DNA of 64,000 bases, taken from Diphasiastrum complanatum. Lineage: Eukaryota; Streptophyta; Lycopodiopsida; Lycopodiales; Lycopodiaceae. Below are positions 45,690-57,390 of this stretch, in pieces; positions within the stretch are counted from its first letter, which is position 1, and each line of letters opens with the position of its first letter. The position numbers and the translations under genes were made by a program. The DNA lies in NCBI GenBank assembly GCA_029204225.1, contig CM055107.1, positions 17,938,718-18,002,717 of the forward strand, written 5' to 3'. Under the pieces are notes generated by a model. That model was not told the origin of the DNA and did no database searches. It worked only from the letters and a program-made list of their open reading frames with translations.

Positions 45690-47990
45690 AGGTCGAGATT
45701 CGACATAAACTGTGATAATGTGCTGATTGTAAATGCTAGATTAGGTCAAGTGCAGACCATGGCATACATGATCGATCCGATCATCGACTGATAGGAATAT
45801 TTGCACATCTCTTTTCTTCTCTCTCAGTTTCAGGACAATATCCTTAGACAGTTTGAATCCAAGGTCCATAGGCGAGTCAATTGGTTTGCAATTTTCCATG
45901 CCATACCTGTAGAGTACACTGGTTAGATACCTTTCTTGACTTAGCGTAATACTTCTCTTCGCTCTGTCTCTTGTTATCTTGATTCCCAGAAGGTAGTGCA
46001 CATGGCCTGAATCAATCATTTCAAATTCATTCGACAGAAATGTATTCATCTAATGAAGCAACTGATTTGAATTGCTAATGATTAGTGAGTCATCAACATA
46101 TAGAGCTATTATGATATAGCTTGAGCCTCTGTGTTTGAGATAAACATTAGAGTCAATAGAGTTCGGGATGAAGTCATGCTGCAACAAGAATCGATTGATT
46201 CTATCAAACTAGGCCCTTGGAACTTGCTTTAGCCTATAGAGAGCTTTCTGCAGCTTACATTTTTTGTGTTCTTGGCCTTGAAGGACGTAACTTTCAGTTT
46301 GATATATGTATATATCTTCTTGTATACATCCGTTCAAAAAGGCTGTTTGAACATCCATCTGGTGAACTTCCAGATCTTCGGCAGCTGCGAAGGCGAATAA
46401 AGATCGAATTGACTGAAGTCTTATGACTGGACTGTATGTCTCAATCCCATAGGTTTGTTCCATAAGCTTTGACGACTAGACGAGCTTTCCATCTGGCTGT
46501 GGGACCATCTGGATTGAGCTTCATCTTGAAGATCCACTTGGTGTTGATGATCTTTGCATCTGCAGGAGCTTCAACAAGACGCCAGGTCTTGTTCTTCATC
46601 AATGAATTGTACTCAGCATGCATGGCAGAATGCTAGTTGTCTGCATTCAAACTCGACAATGCTTATGTTATTGAAGTAGGTTCATCATTGCCAATGAATG
46701 CATGAGGGACGAAACGATCAGGTTCTTGTCGATGTCGTGCAGATCTTCGAACAATAGTTGGTTGTTGAGATGACAGTTCTCCTTGCTGTATGACAGGGAT
46801 ATCTTCAATGTTCTTTAGAACAATCGCAGGTCGAGGCCTGTCGATGGTAATGGGAGTCGTTGGAACGAACTCTTGCATTGGTTGCTTCTGCTTAAAGTCA
46901 AAAAATTTGTCTTTGAGGAAGAAAACATTGCGACTAATTGATATTCGGCTCGATTCGACATCGTAGATTCGATATGTCTTGTGTGACATTGAGTATCCAA
47001 TGAAGATACTCCTACAGCTAATAGGGTCAAGATTCTTTCTTAGATTAGAGAGAATGTGTACAAAGCAAAGATAGCCAAACACTCGAAGGTGTTTCAAACT
47101 CAGTTTGTAGCCATATAAAGCTTCGAAGGGAGTCTTTGAGTCGACTGCTTTGGTACTCGAATAATTCTATGAATAGCAAGATGTTGAAACAACTTCAGCC
47201 CAAAAATCCTTGGTGAGTTGAGCATTTGACATCATTGATCGTGCTGAATTTAGCAATGTTCGGTTCTTCCTTTTGGCTGTTCCATTATGCTATGGTGTGT
47301 AGCTGGTGGTAAACTGATGATGAATGCCGAATGATGCCATATAGTCAAACGTTTTGTTTGACAGAAACTCTCCACCACTGTTGGTACGAATGGTCTTGAG
47401 TCGTTGACCAGTCTGTGTCTCAGCGAACTGTTTGAAGTTTTTGAAATAGTTGAATGCCTCATACTTGTTCTTAATGAACATAATGCTGGTAAATCTAGAA
47501 TAGTAATCGATAAAAGTGATAAAATATAGTGCAAAATCCAAAGATGGAACACTCATAGGTCCACACAGATCGCTATAAATCAATTCTAGAATGGACTTAG
47601 CTTAGTGGCTTGTCCCTTTGGGAATCTTGATCTAGGTTGTTTGCCTAGTAGGCACATCTCACAAACATGTCGAGTGTCGGTGGAGGCATCATTAAGATTT
47701 AAATCCTTGAACATACTATTACGATGCATATACAAGATTGATCTAATGTTTAGATGTCCTAGTCTTCGCTGCCATAATTGGGCATTTTAAGTACTCACAT
47801 TTGTTGAAAGTGCATATTCGTGACACATAATGTACAGATTACCTTCTCTGTTTCTAGAAAAGATTTCTTTGTCGTACTTGTTGGATTTCTATCCTCTCCA
47901 TCCCTATTCTCTACTAATCTAGATCCATTTATTAAGTTGTTGTAAATAATTGTACAGTCGCATACTCTACAGAAATACAAAGGAAATCAT
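45690..47990 (-). pseudogene. Copia fragment: pre-integrase, integrase and RT
   Basis: Minus-strand order: GAG-pre-integrase (LWQRRLGHLNIRSI and CEMCLLGKQ near 47640-47780); integrase core at 47290-47583 (IYSDLCGPM, FIDYYSRF, IRTNSGGEF); the SRNVFF block at 46663-47097; RT N-terminus at 46441-46623 (WIFKMKLNPDG); RT at 46209-46463 (VHQMDVQTAFLNG); YVDDS near 46095; thumb at 45741-46049. Several frame breaks. gag, protease and RNase H are missing. Confidence 0.82.
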
Positions 47991-47999
47991 GATAGGGTT

Positions 48000-48261
48000 A
48001 CCCGATAGTTCGGCCATCTCCTCTTGGTCAGCCAACTTCTCTTATTCAGCTATCATCGATTTCTCTAAGAAAAGTGTAAAGCAAAATTTTTTGTGAGAGT
48101 GAAAGCTAGGAATTTTTGGCAAGATTTTTGTGTATCATGCAAGCTTGTGTGCTAATTTGATAGAGACAAGGCTATAGGCAGTCTTGTAAGCTTTAGGCCT
48201 CTCATAGATCTTTTAAAATTCAGAAATCTTTGTGATCTTTTAGAAGAGCATTCATTCTACA
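48000..48261 (+). other. Leader of copia-D
   Basis: Non-coding sequence ahead of the copia-D gag start; no LTR or primer site could be found, so the 5' end of copia-D is lost or unrecognised. Confidence 0.4.
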
Positions 48262-49247
48262 ATGTCATCCATGGGTGGATACTTGTTGGAATCAAGTGAG
48301 AGACTCACTTCCACAAATTATTCCATTTGAAAAGTGAGACTGGAATCACTCCTATTGATCCATGACCTCTTTGACATAGTTCTAGGAGTTGAGGAAGAGC
48401 CTCAAGCTCCCCAAGAACAAACCAAATACAAGAAGAGAGCAAGATTAGCTCTACATTGCATAAAGTTGAATGTATGCAATGACCCCTTGAAAGAGGTGTC
48501 TTCTTGTGCCTCATCCAAAGAGGCTTGGGATTCATTAAAGAGCATCTATGAATCCAATAATACTTCAAGAATCCTCATGCTAATAAATCAAGTTTTCCAA
48601 AGCATGAAAGGAAGTGGAGAGAGTGGACAAGAGTATGTCCTTAGGATCAAATCTCTTAACAAGGAATTAAGTGCAATAGGAGAGAAGATCCAAGATCAAG
48701 AACTAGTACAAATCATTTTGAATGGCCTAGGTGATGAGTTCACCAACTTAGTCCAATCATTTGCTATTCAACACACTCTTCCATCCATTGAAAAGTTGCA
48801 CAATGTTCTTGTGGCCGAGGAGAGTAGGCTTCTACACCTCAAGACAAGAATGGATGGCATGTCACTTAATGGAGGAGAGGAGAAAGCAAACTTTACATCC
48901 AAAGGCAAGAAGAAGCAACATCCATTCAAGAAGAATCAAGGCAAGGAGGCCGAGATGAAGAATGGAGGATCTACTTCCAAATGCAAGGTGAAGAACAAGG
49001 CAAAGCTCAAGTGTTTCTTTTGTGGGAAGAAAAGACACTTTGCCTCGGAATGCTACTTGAAGAAGAATCAACAAGCCAATGGAGATCAAGGGAACATTGC
49101 TCAAGAGGTAGAAGATGAGGATTGATTCAACACATCCTTGATGGTTGCATCTACACCAACTTCAAGTCAAGACACATGGTGGATAGATAGTGGGGCTAGT
49201 TCCCACATGTCTTTTAACAAGCATTATTTCTCCACTCTTCTATCTTG
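48262..49247 (+). pseudogene. Copia-D gag and start of protease
   Basis: A gag closely related to copia-A (MSSMGGYLLESSERL versus MASINAYLLDTNERL). The Trp of the NYSIWKV motif is a stop (TGA) here. The rest of gag is open to 49125: UBN2-like core, then the CCHC knuckle CFFCGKKRHFASEC. After a second stop the protease begins (WWIDSGASSHMSF) and breaks off at about 49247, where unrelated sequence starts. The element resumes at 54051 with integrase. Confidence 0.85.
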
Positions 49248-50654
49248 TGTCGTGCTATACCAACAGGGTTAATATAAATTTTGTAGTGAAAAGTATCGTT
49301 TCCACAAAGGACAGCGATAGAAAGTTATGTTTTTGGTGTAAGTATGGCAGGTGGTTTCAAATGTTATTCTGGCTGTCGACAGACATTAAAAAGTAACCAG
49401 TATTACTTATATTTGGAATGGGTAATGTACTACACTCTGGCTGACTAAGGTGTCAACAGAGAATCGGGAATTGTTCGATGTATTTGCGACTGCGCAGACA
49501 ATTAATTAATCGAGTTCGCGAACTATTTGTTTCTAGACAATAGTCCTCAACAACTGCAGCCCAACTTAATGGTTAAAGAGCAGGAATGGTTTTAGAGCAC
49601 GTTAGAAACTTATGTCAATGCTAGTCAGAAAAACAGATCAGAGACTCAATTCTTCAGACAGGGATTGTCATCTCATTTGTATACATACAACTTAATTCAA
49701 TGATCGTGCCAGACTGCGAGTACAAGAGCACAAAATTTTCAAGATTCTGCCTAGAACAAGGAATAGAGCATCAATTCACTCCTGCGTATACGCCCGAATG
49801 TAATGGTGTCACAGAAAGAAGAAATAGGACACTAGTCAAAGGAGCCAGATGCATGATGGCACAAGCTCGATTGTTGAGTCAATTTTGGGCTGAGGCAATA
49901 GCTGTAAGACTCAAACGAAGTCTTCGACAAGAGGCAACTACAACAAAGATACTTCTACTTGTGATCACTGTCACAAATCGGGACACACATCAGACAGATG
50001 CTGGTTCAACCCGACAATACCTTGCACACACTACAAGAAGAAAGGGCATTCAGCATATGAATGTTGGCACAACCCAAAAGGAAAGCATAAAGCAGAAAAA
50101 GCAAATGTTGCAGAATCATCGAAAGATTCTGAAAAGAGCGACAATGCCTTCATATATTCGATGAAGAGTCAACCAGCTATCTGGAGGATGACTACGATAT
50201 AGTGATCGACTCATAGGAGCTACATCACACTTAAACTACAGTAGAATGTCTTGATCAACTATATAACACTCGACAACACCAGAACAATGATATTGGATGA
50301 TGGGAGCAGACACGGAGGCATAGGAACTCTACAAGTACGAACACTATCGGGGCTATTGGAGTTAATCTTCACTTCGACTCACCCGAATTTGATTCTTTGG
50401 CACCCTATACTATGTAAATATACTATCTCTCTCTACAACGACATGCAGTCTTACTCGCATAAGTCGAACGTCTGTGCTATATATAGACTTGAAGCATAAG
50501 CAGGATTAACTTCGTCGAAGTCCACATCATCGACTTCACCGACTTGAATTCATCAACATCCTGACATCAAACTCCATCGACATCGAAGTCATCAACATCG
50601 ACATCTTCTCAAGAACAAGTCAAACGACTCGACTTGCTCGAAGTCTTCGACGAT
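49248..50654 (+). other. Rearranged insert with scrambled copia pieces
   Basis: 49248-49690 has no coding similarity I can recognise. 49697-49906 encodes the integrase catalytic tail (EQGIEHQFTPAYTPECNGV, TERRNRTLVKGARCMMAQ). 49907-50170 encodes a double zinc cluster (CDHCHKSGHTSDRC and CTHYKKKGHSAYEC) and then a damaged protease start (VIDS followed by a stop). In a normal copia the zinc and protease parts precede integrase, so the order is inverted. 50170-50654 is Asp/Ser/Thr-biased, GAC/ATC-rich sequence without a gene. Confidence 0.6.
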
Positions 50655-51355
50655 TGTTGACAGTCACCATTCAAAATGGGGCTCTGCCTCTGCCTTGTCC
50701 AACGCAGACTACGTCATAGTTCATTTTAGTACTATGCAGTAACTGCACTACTTCACGCTTGTTGCCCGCATAGTTGTTATAATTGTTGCATGTATATATA
50801 CATAATGGCAACACACTATGATTAAGATAGCGAAAAAAAAGTTGATGTAAGCGTAATTCATAGTTCCTCCGTGAACTCCATTGTATCAAAATTATATTAT
50901 TCCATAGGATCAGAGATCAGCGATCTTAGAGAGAGTGAAAGTAATTCAAGAAATAGAGATAGTATTCAATCTGTAACTAGCGTAGTAAGATCACATCACA
51001 CAATGCGCTATTACTGTGAACCATTCTTGGGCACAAGATCGTGATCTGATAGTTGTATTTACAACAACTTTTCTCAGATTCTCTATTTTCTTATGTGTGT
51101 TCCACTGTGAATGCTTTTTGATAATATCCCTCTCACTCACTGATACTCGCTCCACTCGGAATATCTAATCTCGAAGGAAGCATGGTTGTCTTAGACGCCT
51201 AGCTATTTCGCTCCCTTCATGGTTGTCTTCGACACCTACAAGATATTCCTCTTGTCGATCTAAGTTATAGTCTGAAACTATAGTTTGGTAAAGATCTTGT
51301 TATAATTTGCATGTTGAGTTCTATCTAGTTATTCCGCATACAAAGAAACCCAACA
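50655..51355 (+). repeat. 5' LTR of copia-F
   Basis: About 701 bp, starting TGTTGACAG and ending AACCCAACA, followed after three bases by a primer site. TATA-like TATATATACATA lies near 50796. No matching 3' LTR exists in the window: sequence after the copia-F stop differs. Confidence 0.7.
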
Positions 51356-51358
51356 ATA

Positions 51359-51432
51359 TGGTATCAGAGTAATTCAAACCCAACTCGTTGGCATTATCAA
51401 ACTAGTAGAAACCCAACAAGTTGGTATCAGAG
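51359..51432 (+). other. Duplicated primer-binding site of copia-F
   Basis: TGGTATCAGAG occurs at 51359 and again at about 51422. Each copy is preceded by an AAACCCAACA LTR-end sequence, so the LTR end plus primer site is present twice about 63 bp apart. Confidence 0.75.
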
Positions 51433-53856
51433 CCACATGTTGCCGACAAACTCTGCGGTGATATTAGAAGAAAAGCAACTAAGCACGAAGCAGGGAGGAA
51501 ACAAGCCATGGGACGACAATAAATGCTTTTATTGTGATCAATCTAGACATTTTATTTGGGATTGCTAGAAGAAAAAGGAGGATCAGAAGAGAGGTGAGAG
51601 CTCATAGGCCAACCTGGTTGAAGAAGAGGAAACAGAAGAGTTACCCAAAGTCTATGGATTAATGGTACTGATCAAAGAATAGAGTGGTAGCTCAAGCAAT
51701 CCGTCTGGAGACAACAACGAAAGCGTGGTGAGACTCGATAGAGATAATCAACAAGATGCAATCTCCACGGACACTTGTTGGTACGTGGATTCTGGAGCGA
51801 GTACCCATATGACGTTTGATTGGAAGGGGTTCATCACATATGAGCTTGTGACAAGAGAGAGAGAGAGATCACAGTTGGAGATTGAGGCAGGGCGGATGTG
51901 GTGGGTGTCGAGTCAATGGCTATATGGTTAGGAAAGGGAAGAGAGTTGATCATACAAGAAGTTCTACATGTGCCGAATTTAGCGAAGAATCTGATCTCTG
52001 TTGGGTCACTCACAGACAAGGGAATGGAGGTTTCTTTTGAAAGACAGGGGTGCATGATCACAGAGGAGGGCGAAGTGATTGCGATAGGCTTCAAGATGTA
52101 CTCGAGTGGGCTGTACAGATTGCAGGGAGGAAGGGTTGAGAGAGCAGCAGCCTACATCAGTCTGGAATTGAGATCCAATAACAACTCGTGTCACAAGCGA
52201 ATGGGTCATCTTGGGGGCAAGAACCTGCAGAGGTTGGCAAAGGAAACGATGTTGGAGTATTATGATCATGATCTGAAGGAGTGTATAGACGATGTGAAGC
52301 CTGTGTCTATGGCAGATAGCACAAGGCTCCATTGTGCAAGAACCCATCAGAGCAAGCAACGGAGCTGCTTCAGCTCATACACACAAACTTGTGCAGTCCA
52401 ATGGACATAGCATCCATCGAAGGTTCGAAGAATTTTGTCTCCTTCATAGATGATTATTCGAGGCTTATCATATGTGCCTGATCAAAAGCAAAAGCCAGGC
52501 CTTTGGCAGTTTCAAGGCTTTCAAGGCACTGGCTGAGATTAAACTGGGGAGAGAATAAAGGTTCTGAGATGTGATAACGGAGGCAAGTATCACAGCAAGG
52601 AATTCGATTATTTTTGCAGCTTGAATGGGATCAAGAGAGAACTCACCGTGCCCTATACACCAGAGCAGAACGGGATGGCAGAGCGAAAGAATCATACTAT
52701 AGTTGAAATGGTAAAATGTATGTTGCACGAAAAGGACCTACCCAGAGAATTGTGGGAGAAAGCTGTCAACACGGCAAGCCACATCTTGAATAGGTCTCCC
52801 ACCAAGGCAGTAAAGGGAAAAACCCCTTTTGAGCTATGGTTCAAGAAGAAGCCTAGTGTGGCTTATCTGAGAGTATTCGGATGTGTGGCATACACACATA
52901 TTCCAAAAGAAAAAAGAAAGAAATTAGATTCGAAGGGACAGAAACGCATCTTTGTAGGGTGTCCTGAAGGAGTCATGGGATACAAATTCTACAATCCTAT
53001 AAGCAAGAAATTCTTGGTAGCCAAGGATGTCATCTTCAATGAAGATGAAAGCTACGAGTCAGATGGAAAACAAGTTAAAGAAAATTAGGGCATCCATGCC
53101 CACACAAGAGATTCCCATAATCTCAATATCGGACAACATTGGGGTGTTCGATGAAGAAAGCCAAGAAAGAGAGAGATCTACCAACATTGAACAAGGGGGC
53201 TCAAACGGAGCATCACGACCATTGCAAGAAGGGGACAGATCAAGCTCAGAAGATAGGGATGACTATGCAGAGGAGACAGTCCCGGAAGAGGAGACAGAAC
53301 TTAGACGATCCACCAGAGCGAGAAGAGTCCCACAAAGATTGAAGGACATGGCCATGCTAGCAGAGAAGCACTATGTGGAGCCGAGGAGCTAGAAGGAAGC
53401 ATGCGCCAGGCAATCCACTATGGGCGAAGAGATGGAATCAATGCAAAGAAACGGAGCATGGATACTAATGGATCTACCAATTGGGAGGAAGGCAATCGGT
53501 CGGTGGCTTTGTCATCAACAGAGGCAGAATACATCATCTTGTGTCAGGGAGCAAAGGAGTACGTCTTCATGAAGAACTATTGTAGAGAAATTGGCATAGA
53601 CACGAAGGGAATGGTCATGAAGAATGACAATCAAGGATGTATTTTCTTGTGCAAGAATGGAGGTTTCCACAAGAGAAGCAAACATATCAAAATGCAGTAC
53701 CATTTCGTCAAGGATCTGGTACAGAAGAATGAATTAAGCCTAGAATACTGTCCCACCAAGGACATGGCTGCTGACATGATGACCAAGGCCTTGAGCAAAG
53801 ATAGATTTGTAATGTTGAGAGATAAGATAAGATTACATACAGTTGCTCCACCATGA
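51433..53856 (+). pseudogene. Copia-F gag-pol with a large RT deletion
   Basis: gag zinc knuckle near 51515 (CFYCDQSRHFIWDC, then a stop). Protease at 51770 (CWYVDSGASTHMTFD). Pre-integrase near 52190 (CHKRMGHLGGKN). Integrase core at 52400-52620 in several frames, then open through 52621-53088 (PYTPEQNGMAERKN, LRVFGCVAYTHIPKEKRKK). Linker to 53392. Then the RT N-terminus (MGEEMESMQRNGAWILM) jumps at about 53500 straight into RNase H (VALSSTEAEYIILC), which continues to the stop at 53856. The whole RT palm is missing, so it cannot transpose by itself. Confidence 0.85.
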
Positions 53857-54050
53857 ATTGAGTTGGGGATTGATAATGATCTTTCTAGATAAATTACAAT
53901 TCACGGTGGAGCACTACGGCCATAGTCAGTAGCGGTTAGTTAATAGTGGTTTCTTGTCATGTGAAGCGGAAGCCCTAGAATAGAAAGTTCTTGGCACGTA
54001 ACTAAGAGCGTATATGTACGTGTTATGTTTTTGTAATAGATGCGTGATTT
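53857..54050 (+). other. Short spacer after copia-F
   Basis: A purine tract GTTGGGGA at about 53866 follows the copia-F stop, as before a 3' LTR, but the next 180 bp do not match the 5' LTR at 50655. It is probably a truncated LTR of a different subfamily. It ends in a T tract where copia-D integrase resumes. Confidence 0.4.
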
Positions 54051-54736
54051 TTTTTGAGGAGTGACAATGGTGGAGAGTATACCTCAACCAAGTTCAAAGA
54101 CTTTTGTGATGAGCATGGAATCAAGAGGGAGTACACAACTCCAAGGACACCACAACAAAATGGAGTGGCCGAGAGGAGGAATAGAACTTTAAGTGAAAGT
54201 GCCAAACCATGAGGTTAGGTGCTAATCTTCCAAAACCATTTTGGGATCGAGCTTTCTTGTGTGCTAACTTTCTATGCAATAGGTGGCCGCGTGCTATATT
54301 GGATGGAAGGACACCTTTTGAGATGCTATTCAAGAAGAGGCCAAGTGTCAAGTTTTTTAGAACTTTTGGATGCACTTTCTATGTCAATATAACTCTTGAT
54401 GGTAGGACAAAGGAGGATCCATCTTTAAGGAAAGGTATATTTGTTGGATATAGTGAGGTGAGTAAAGCCTATAAGGTTTACATTTCTACTATTAATAAGG
54501 TGATTATTGGTAGAGATGTCATTTTTTATGAGGGGAATATTTCAAAGGTGTCTTCAACTAATGATGTTGTGGATGGATCTAACATGGTAATGACATGGAT
54601 CCTACTTTAGATGGTGATGATGAAGGTCCTTCATCAAGTCAAAAGCCAAGGAGGACATCAAGGCAAAGGCAAACACCTTCAAGGCTCACATATGATGAGA
54701 AAGTTAAGCAAGTTGTTGGAGGTACAAACTATGCTT
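54051..54736 (+). pseudogene. Copia-D integrase and linker (continuation)
   Basis: Starts inside the integrase catalytic domain ([37 protein letters not shown]), shifts frame near 54205, then reads through 54610 (LPKPFWDRAFLCANFLCNRW ... GYSEVSKAYKVY ... GRDVIF). The linker SQKPRRTSRQRQTPSRLTYD leads to NYAF at about 54736. Closely related to copia-A. The integrase N-terminal part is missing. Confidence 0.85.
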
Positions 54737-55045
54737 TCCTAACCGAGTCGCAAGAGAGATGATGACCCGAATGCTTACCATCTTTGCCACAGGTTCAAAG
54801 GTCTCATCATAGTCAATACCATGTTCTTGTGCATATCCCTTGTCCACCAACCTTGCCTTATGCTTATTGATAGATCCATCTTGGTTAGTCTTCACCTTGA
54901 AGATCCATTTGCATCCAATAGCTTTCTTGTCCTTAGGTAACTCCACCAATCTCCATGTTTCATTCTTCATAAGAGTTTGATACTCAAGATCCATTGCTTG
55001 GATCCACTCCTCTTTGTTCCTTGCTTCATCTACACATGTAGGTTT
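54737..55045 (-). pseudogene. Copia-D RT N-terminal segment, inverted in place
   Basis: Reads on the minus strand as LYKPTCVDEARNKEEWIQAM, LMKNETWRLVELPKDKKAIG, CKWIFKVKTNQDGSINKHKA, then GIDYDETFEPVAKMVSIRVI. This is exactly the part that should follow the linker ending at 54736, but in the opposite orientation. The rest of RT and most of RNase H are deleted. Confidence 0.85.
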
Positions 55046-55193
55046 ATAAAGTGCAAGCAAAGGAGATCAAGCTTATTCATGTTTCATCATCAGATTGCAT
55101 TGCTGATATACTCACCAAGGAATTTCCTAAAGATCCATTTGTAAAATTAAGATTGGCTCTGGAGTTATAGATAGATCTATGCTAGATTTACCA
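55046..55193 (+). pseudogene. Copia-D RNase H C-terminus
   Basis: Plus-strand sequence AKEIKLIHVSSSDCIADILT, then KEFPKDPFVKLRLAL and, after a small frame change, VIDRSMLDLPS. This is the C-terminal end of pol, equivalent to the last 45 residues of copia-A. Confidence 0.75.
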
Positions 55194-55200
55194 AGCTAGA

Positions 55201-55211
55201 TTTTTGAGGAG
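55201..55211 (+). other. Polypurine tract of copia-D
   Basis: TTTTTGAGGAG immediately before the LTR start, close to the copia-A tract GTGAGGAGGAG. Confidence 0.6.
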
Positions 55212-56010
55212 TGTGAAAATGCAAAAATCATGCTTGGACAAGGCCAAAATCTTGTATATAGGATAATCACACATGTGTGGAGTTAGTGTACTTGTCATGT
55301 ACCATAATCATATATGTTGTACATATGATTTAATTCAAGTTCTAGTGGCTAAAAAGGCCAAAAGCTAGTTTTCTAGATATATGACACATGGCATCAATCT
55401 ATTGATTGCATGAGCCAAATAATTTGGTTAGGTGTCACATTTCATGTGTAGAGGACAGCTCACACGTGTGGAATAAGCTGAAGTAGGCAAGTTTTTGCTT
55501 CTAGAAGATTTTCATGAAGATCCCCATATAGTAAGAAATTGGACCAAAAATGCTTAAAATAGAAAGTTTGATCCAAGTGTCAAATTTGCATGATGATGAC
55601 AAAGCATCCTCACACATGTGACATCTGATGCATGATCAATACCTCGAACTCCAAGAAGTGTATATATAGAGGCATATTTGGCCACAATCAATAAGAAACA
55701 TCAATCTTGATTTTGGAAGCAATTTGTGTAATTCTCTCTATTTGTCTACAATTGTTTTGAATGCTTTGAGATTCTATCATAGTGTACTTTGTCTTCAGGT
55801 TTGAGTCCGTACTCTGACAGGGTTTCGCACGTGTGAAACCAGCAAGTACATTTACCTTCATTAATGATTGTTCTTGTTAGGTTTTTATGTCTAGAATTGA
55901 TCTAGATTGATCTTAATCTTATGTGGATTGATAGATCAATTAACTCTAACATCCAATCCCTCTTGAGGATCAAATTAGGATCCACTCTTGGTCCATTTTG
56001 TACTTTTCCA
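55212..56010 (+). repeat. 3' LTR of copia-D
   Basis: Starts TGTGAAAATGC after the purine tract. Contains several ACACATGTG/ACACGTGTG palindromes (near 55267, 55453, 55612 and 55823-55838), the last at the position homologous to the copia-A palindrome. The end is not certain; similarity to the fragment at 19.6-19.9 kb supports at least 56000. Confidence 0.6.
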
Positions 56011-56328
56011 AAGTTTTCTTCATGTTTCTACATAGTCTGCATAACTACTCAGGAATCGCTCATAGGTGGATTCGACTTATGAATGTTCGAGCATGGTTTG
56101 ACAAATATTTTGTCGAGGCAAAGACAGTTTATTGTTCGCCTTAATTAAAGCCACAGAATTTCCGGGAAGATTCAATAAATGCCAGCTCACTATCCATTTG
56201 ACGACCTAATTAGTTGTCCTACCGTTTGGACGTTGTTGCATTTTGCTTAGTATATATAACTGTTCATATTCATACAGTTTTAAGAAGCATTGAAATGTGA
56301 TCAATAGATCAGCAAGTATTGAATAGTT

Positions 56329-56368
<40 letters not shown>

Positions 56369-56540
56369 CCTGCGAGCTTGAACACTCCTGAGCATTCTAG
56401 CTCACTTCTTAGAGTTGTTTAGAGATTGCTATTGCGCTTATTGCTTATTAGCATTGCGCTTAATTCAAACTTTTATTTTAGCCGCCCAGAGATAGTTTAG
56501 AGTACATGGCTTCAATTCGCAACTTATTGTACTCATTTAC
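56011..56540. other. Unassigned AT-rich sequence with a CT tract
   Basis: Contains a TATA-like TATATATAA at about 56254 and a (CT)n run at 56331-56365. It could be an LTR of the copia fragment that follows, but no primer site or partner is visible. Confidence 0.4.
56331..56365 (+). repeat. (CT)n microsatellite
   Basis: About 35 bp of CT dinucleotides. Confidence 0.95.
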
Positions 56541-56544
56541 TGTC

Positions 56545-57350
56545 ACCATTGGTGATTACGTATCGAAGTAATCGACGCCGTATCTTTGTGTGTAGCCTTT
56601 CGCGACAAGCCTTGTTTTGTATTTACCGACACTGCCATCTGATTTGATCTTTCTTTTGTAGACCCATTTGCGGTCGATGATCCTTTTATTTTCGGATAGT
56701 GGCTCTAGTGTCCATGCCTCATTGTGTCTCATTGATTCGATTTCCTCTGACATTGCCTGCTCTTGAATTCACCTTTTGGACTCTGGATGGCTTCTTGGTA
56801 TGTTGCTGGCTCTTCAGTGAAGCTGCAATATTCAAAATCTGTTTCTTCGCTCTGTTGAAGGTTGTCAGTGTATCATTCTGGAGGTCTTCTTTGTCTTCTC
56901 GACCTTCTGGATTCAATTCGTCGCTGCTCGAATGTTTCTTCTTCGTCGGTTTGATCTTCGGCTTCCTACTGCTTTGGGGTATGGGGCTCGACATTTTGAT
57001 TTGATGTTTGCCCTTGATCTCTCTCTTAAATCGGCAGTAGGAAGATCTCATGCCCCTTTTCTTCCTTCAATCCAGGGAATGTGGACTCGTCGAACTTCAC
57101 ATCTCTACTCGACACGACTTTCTTCGTGGTTGGGTTGTAGAATCTGTAAACTTGTGATCCGTTCGAGTATCCGACCATGATTGTCTGCTCCGACTTTTTG
57201 TCGAGCTTGCTTCTTTGTTCCTTTGGTATGTGCTTGTATGCTGCACATCCGAATACACGCACGTATGACAGATTAGGCTTTCAACCTGTCCACATTTTGT
57301 ATGGTGTTTTGTTTTCCAGGGTTGTCATTGTTGATCTGTTCTGCATGTGT
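56545..57350 (-). pseudogene. Copia fragment (integrase C-terminus, linker, RT N-terminus)
   Basis: Minus strand: ENKTPYKMWTG near 57320; 57026-57262 with VRVFGCAAYKHIPKEQRSK and the FYNPTTKKVVSSRDV block; a Lys/Ser-rich linker at 56719-57051; the RT start at 56556-56753 (EAWTLEPLSENKRIIDRKWV, KTRLVAKGYTQRYGVDYFDT). Frames differ between parts. No catalytic core is left. Confidence 0.8.
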
Positions 57351-57390
57351 GTAACGATTTCAATTTTCTTGTAGCAAGATGGTTGATAAA

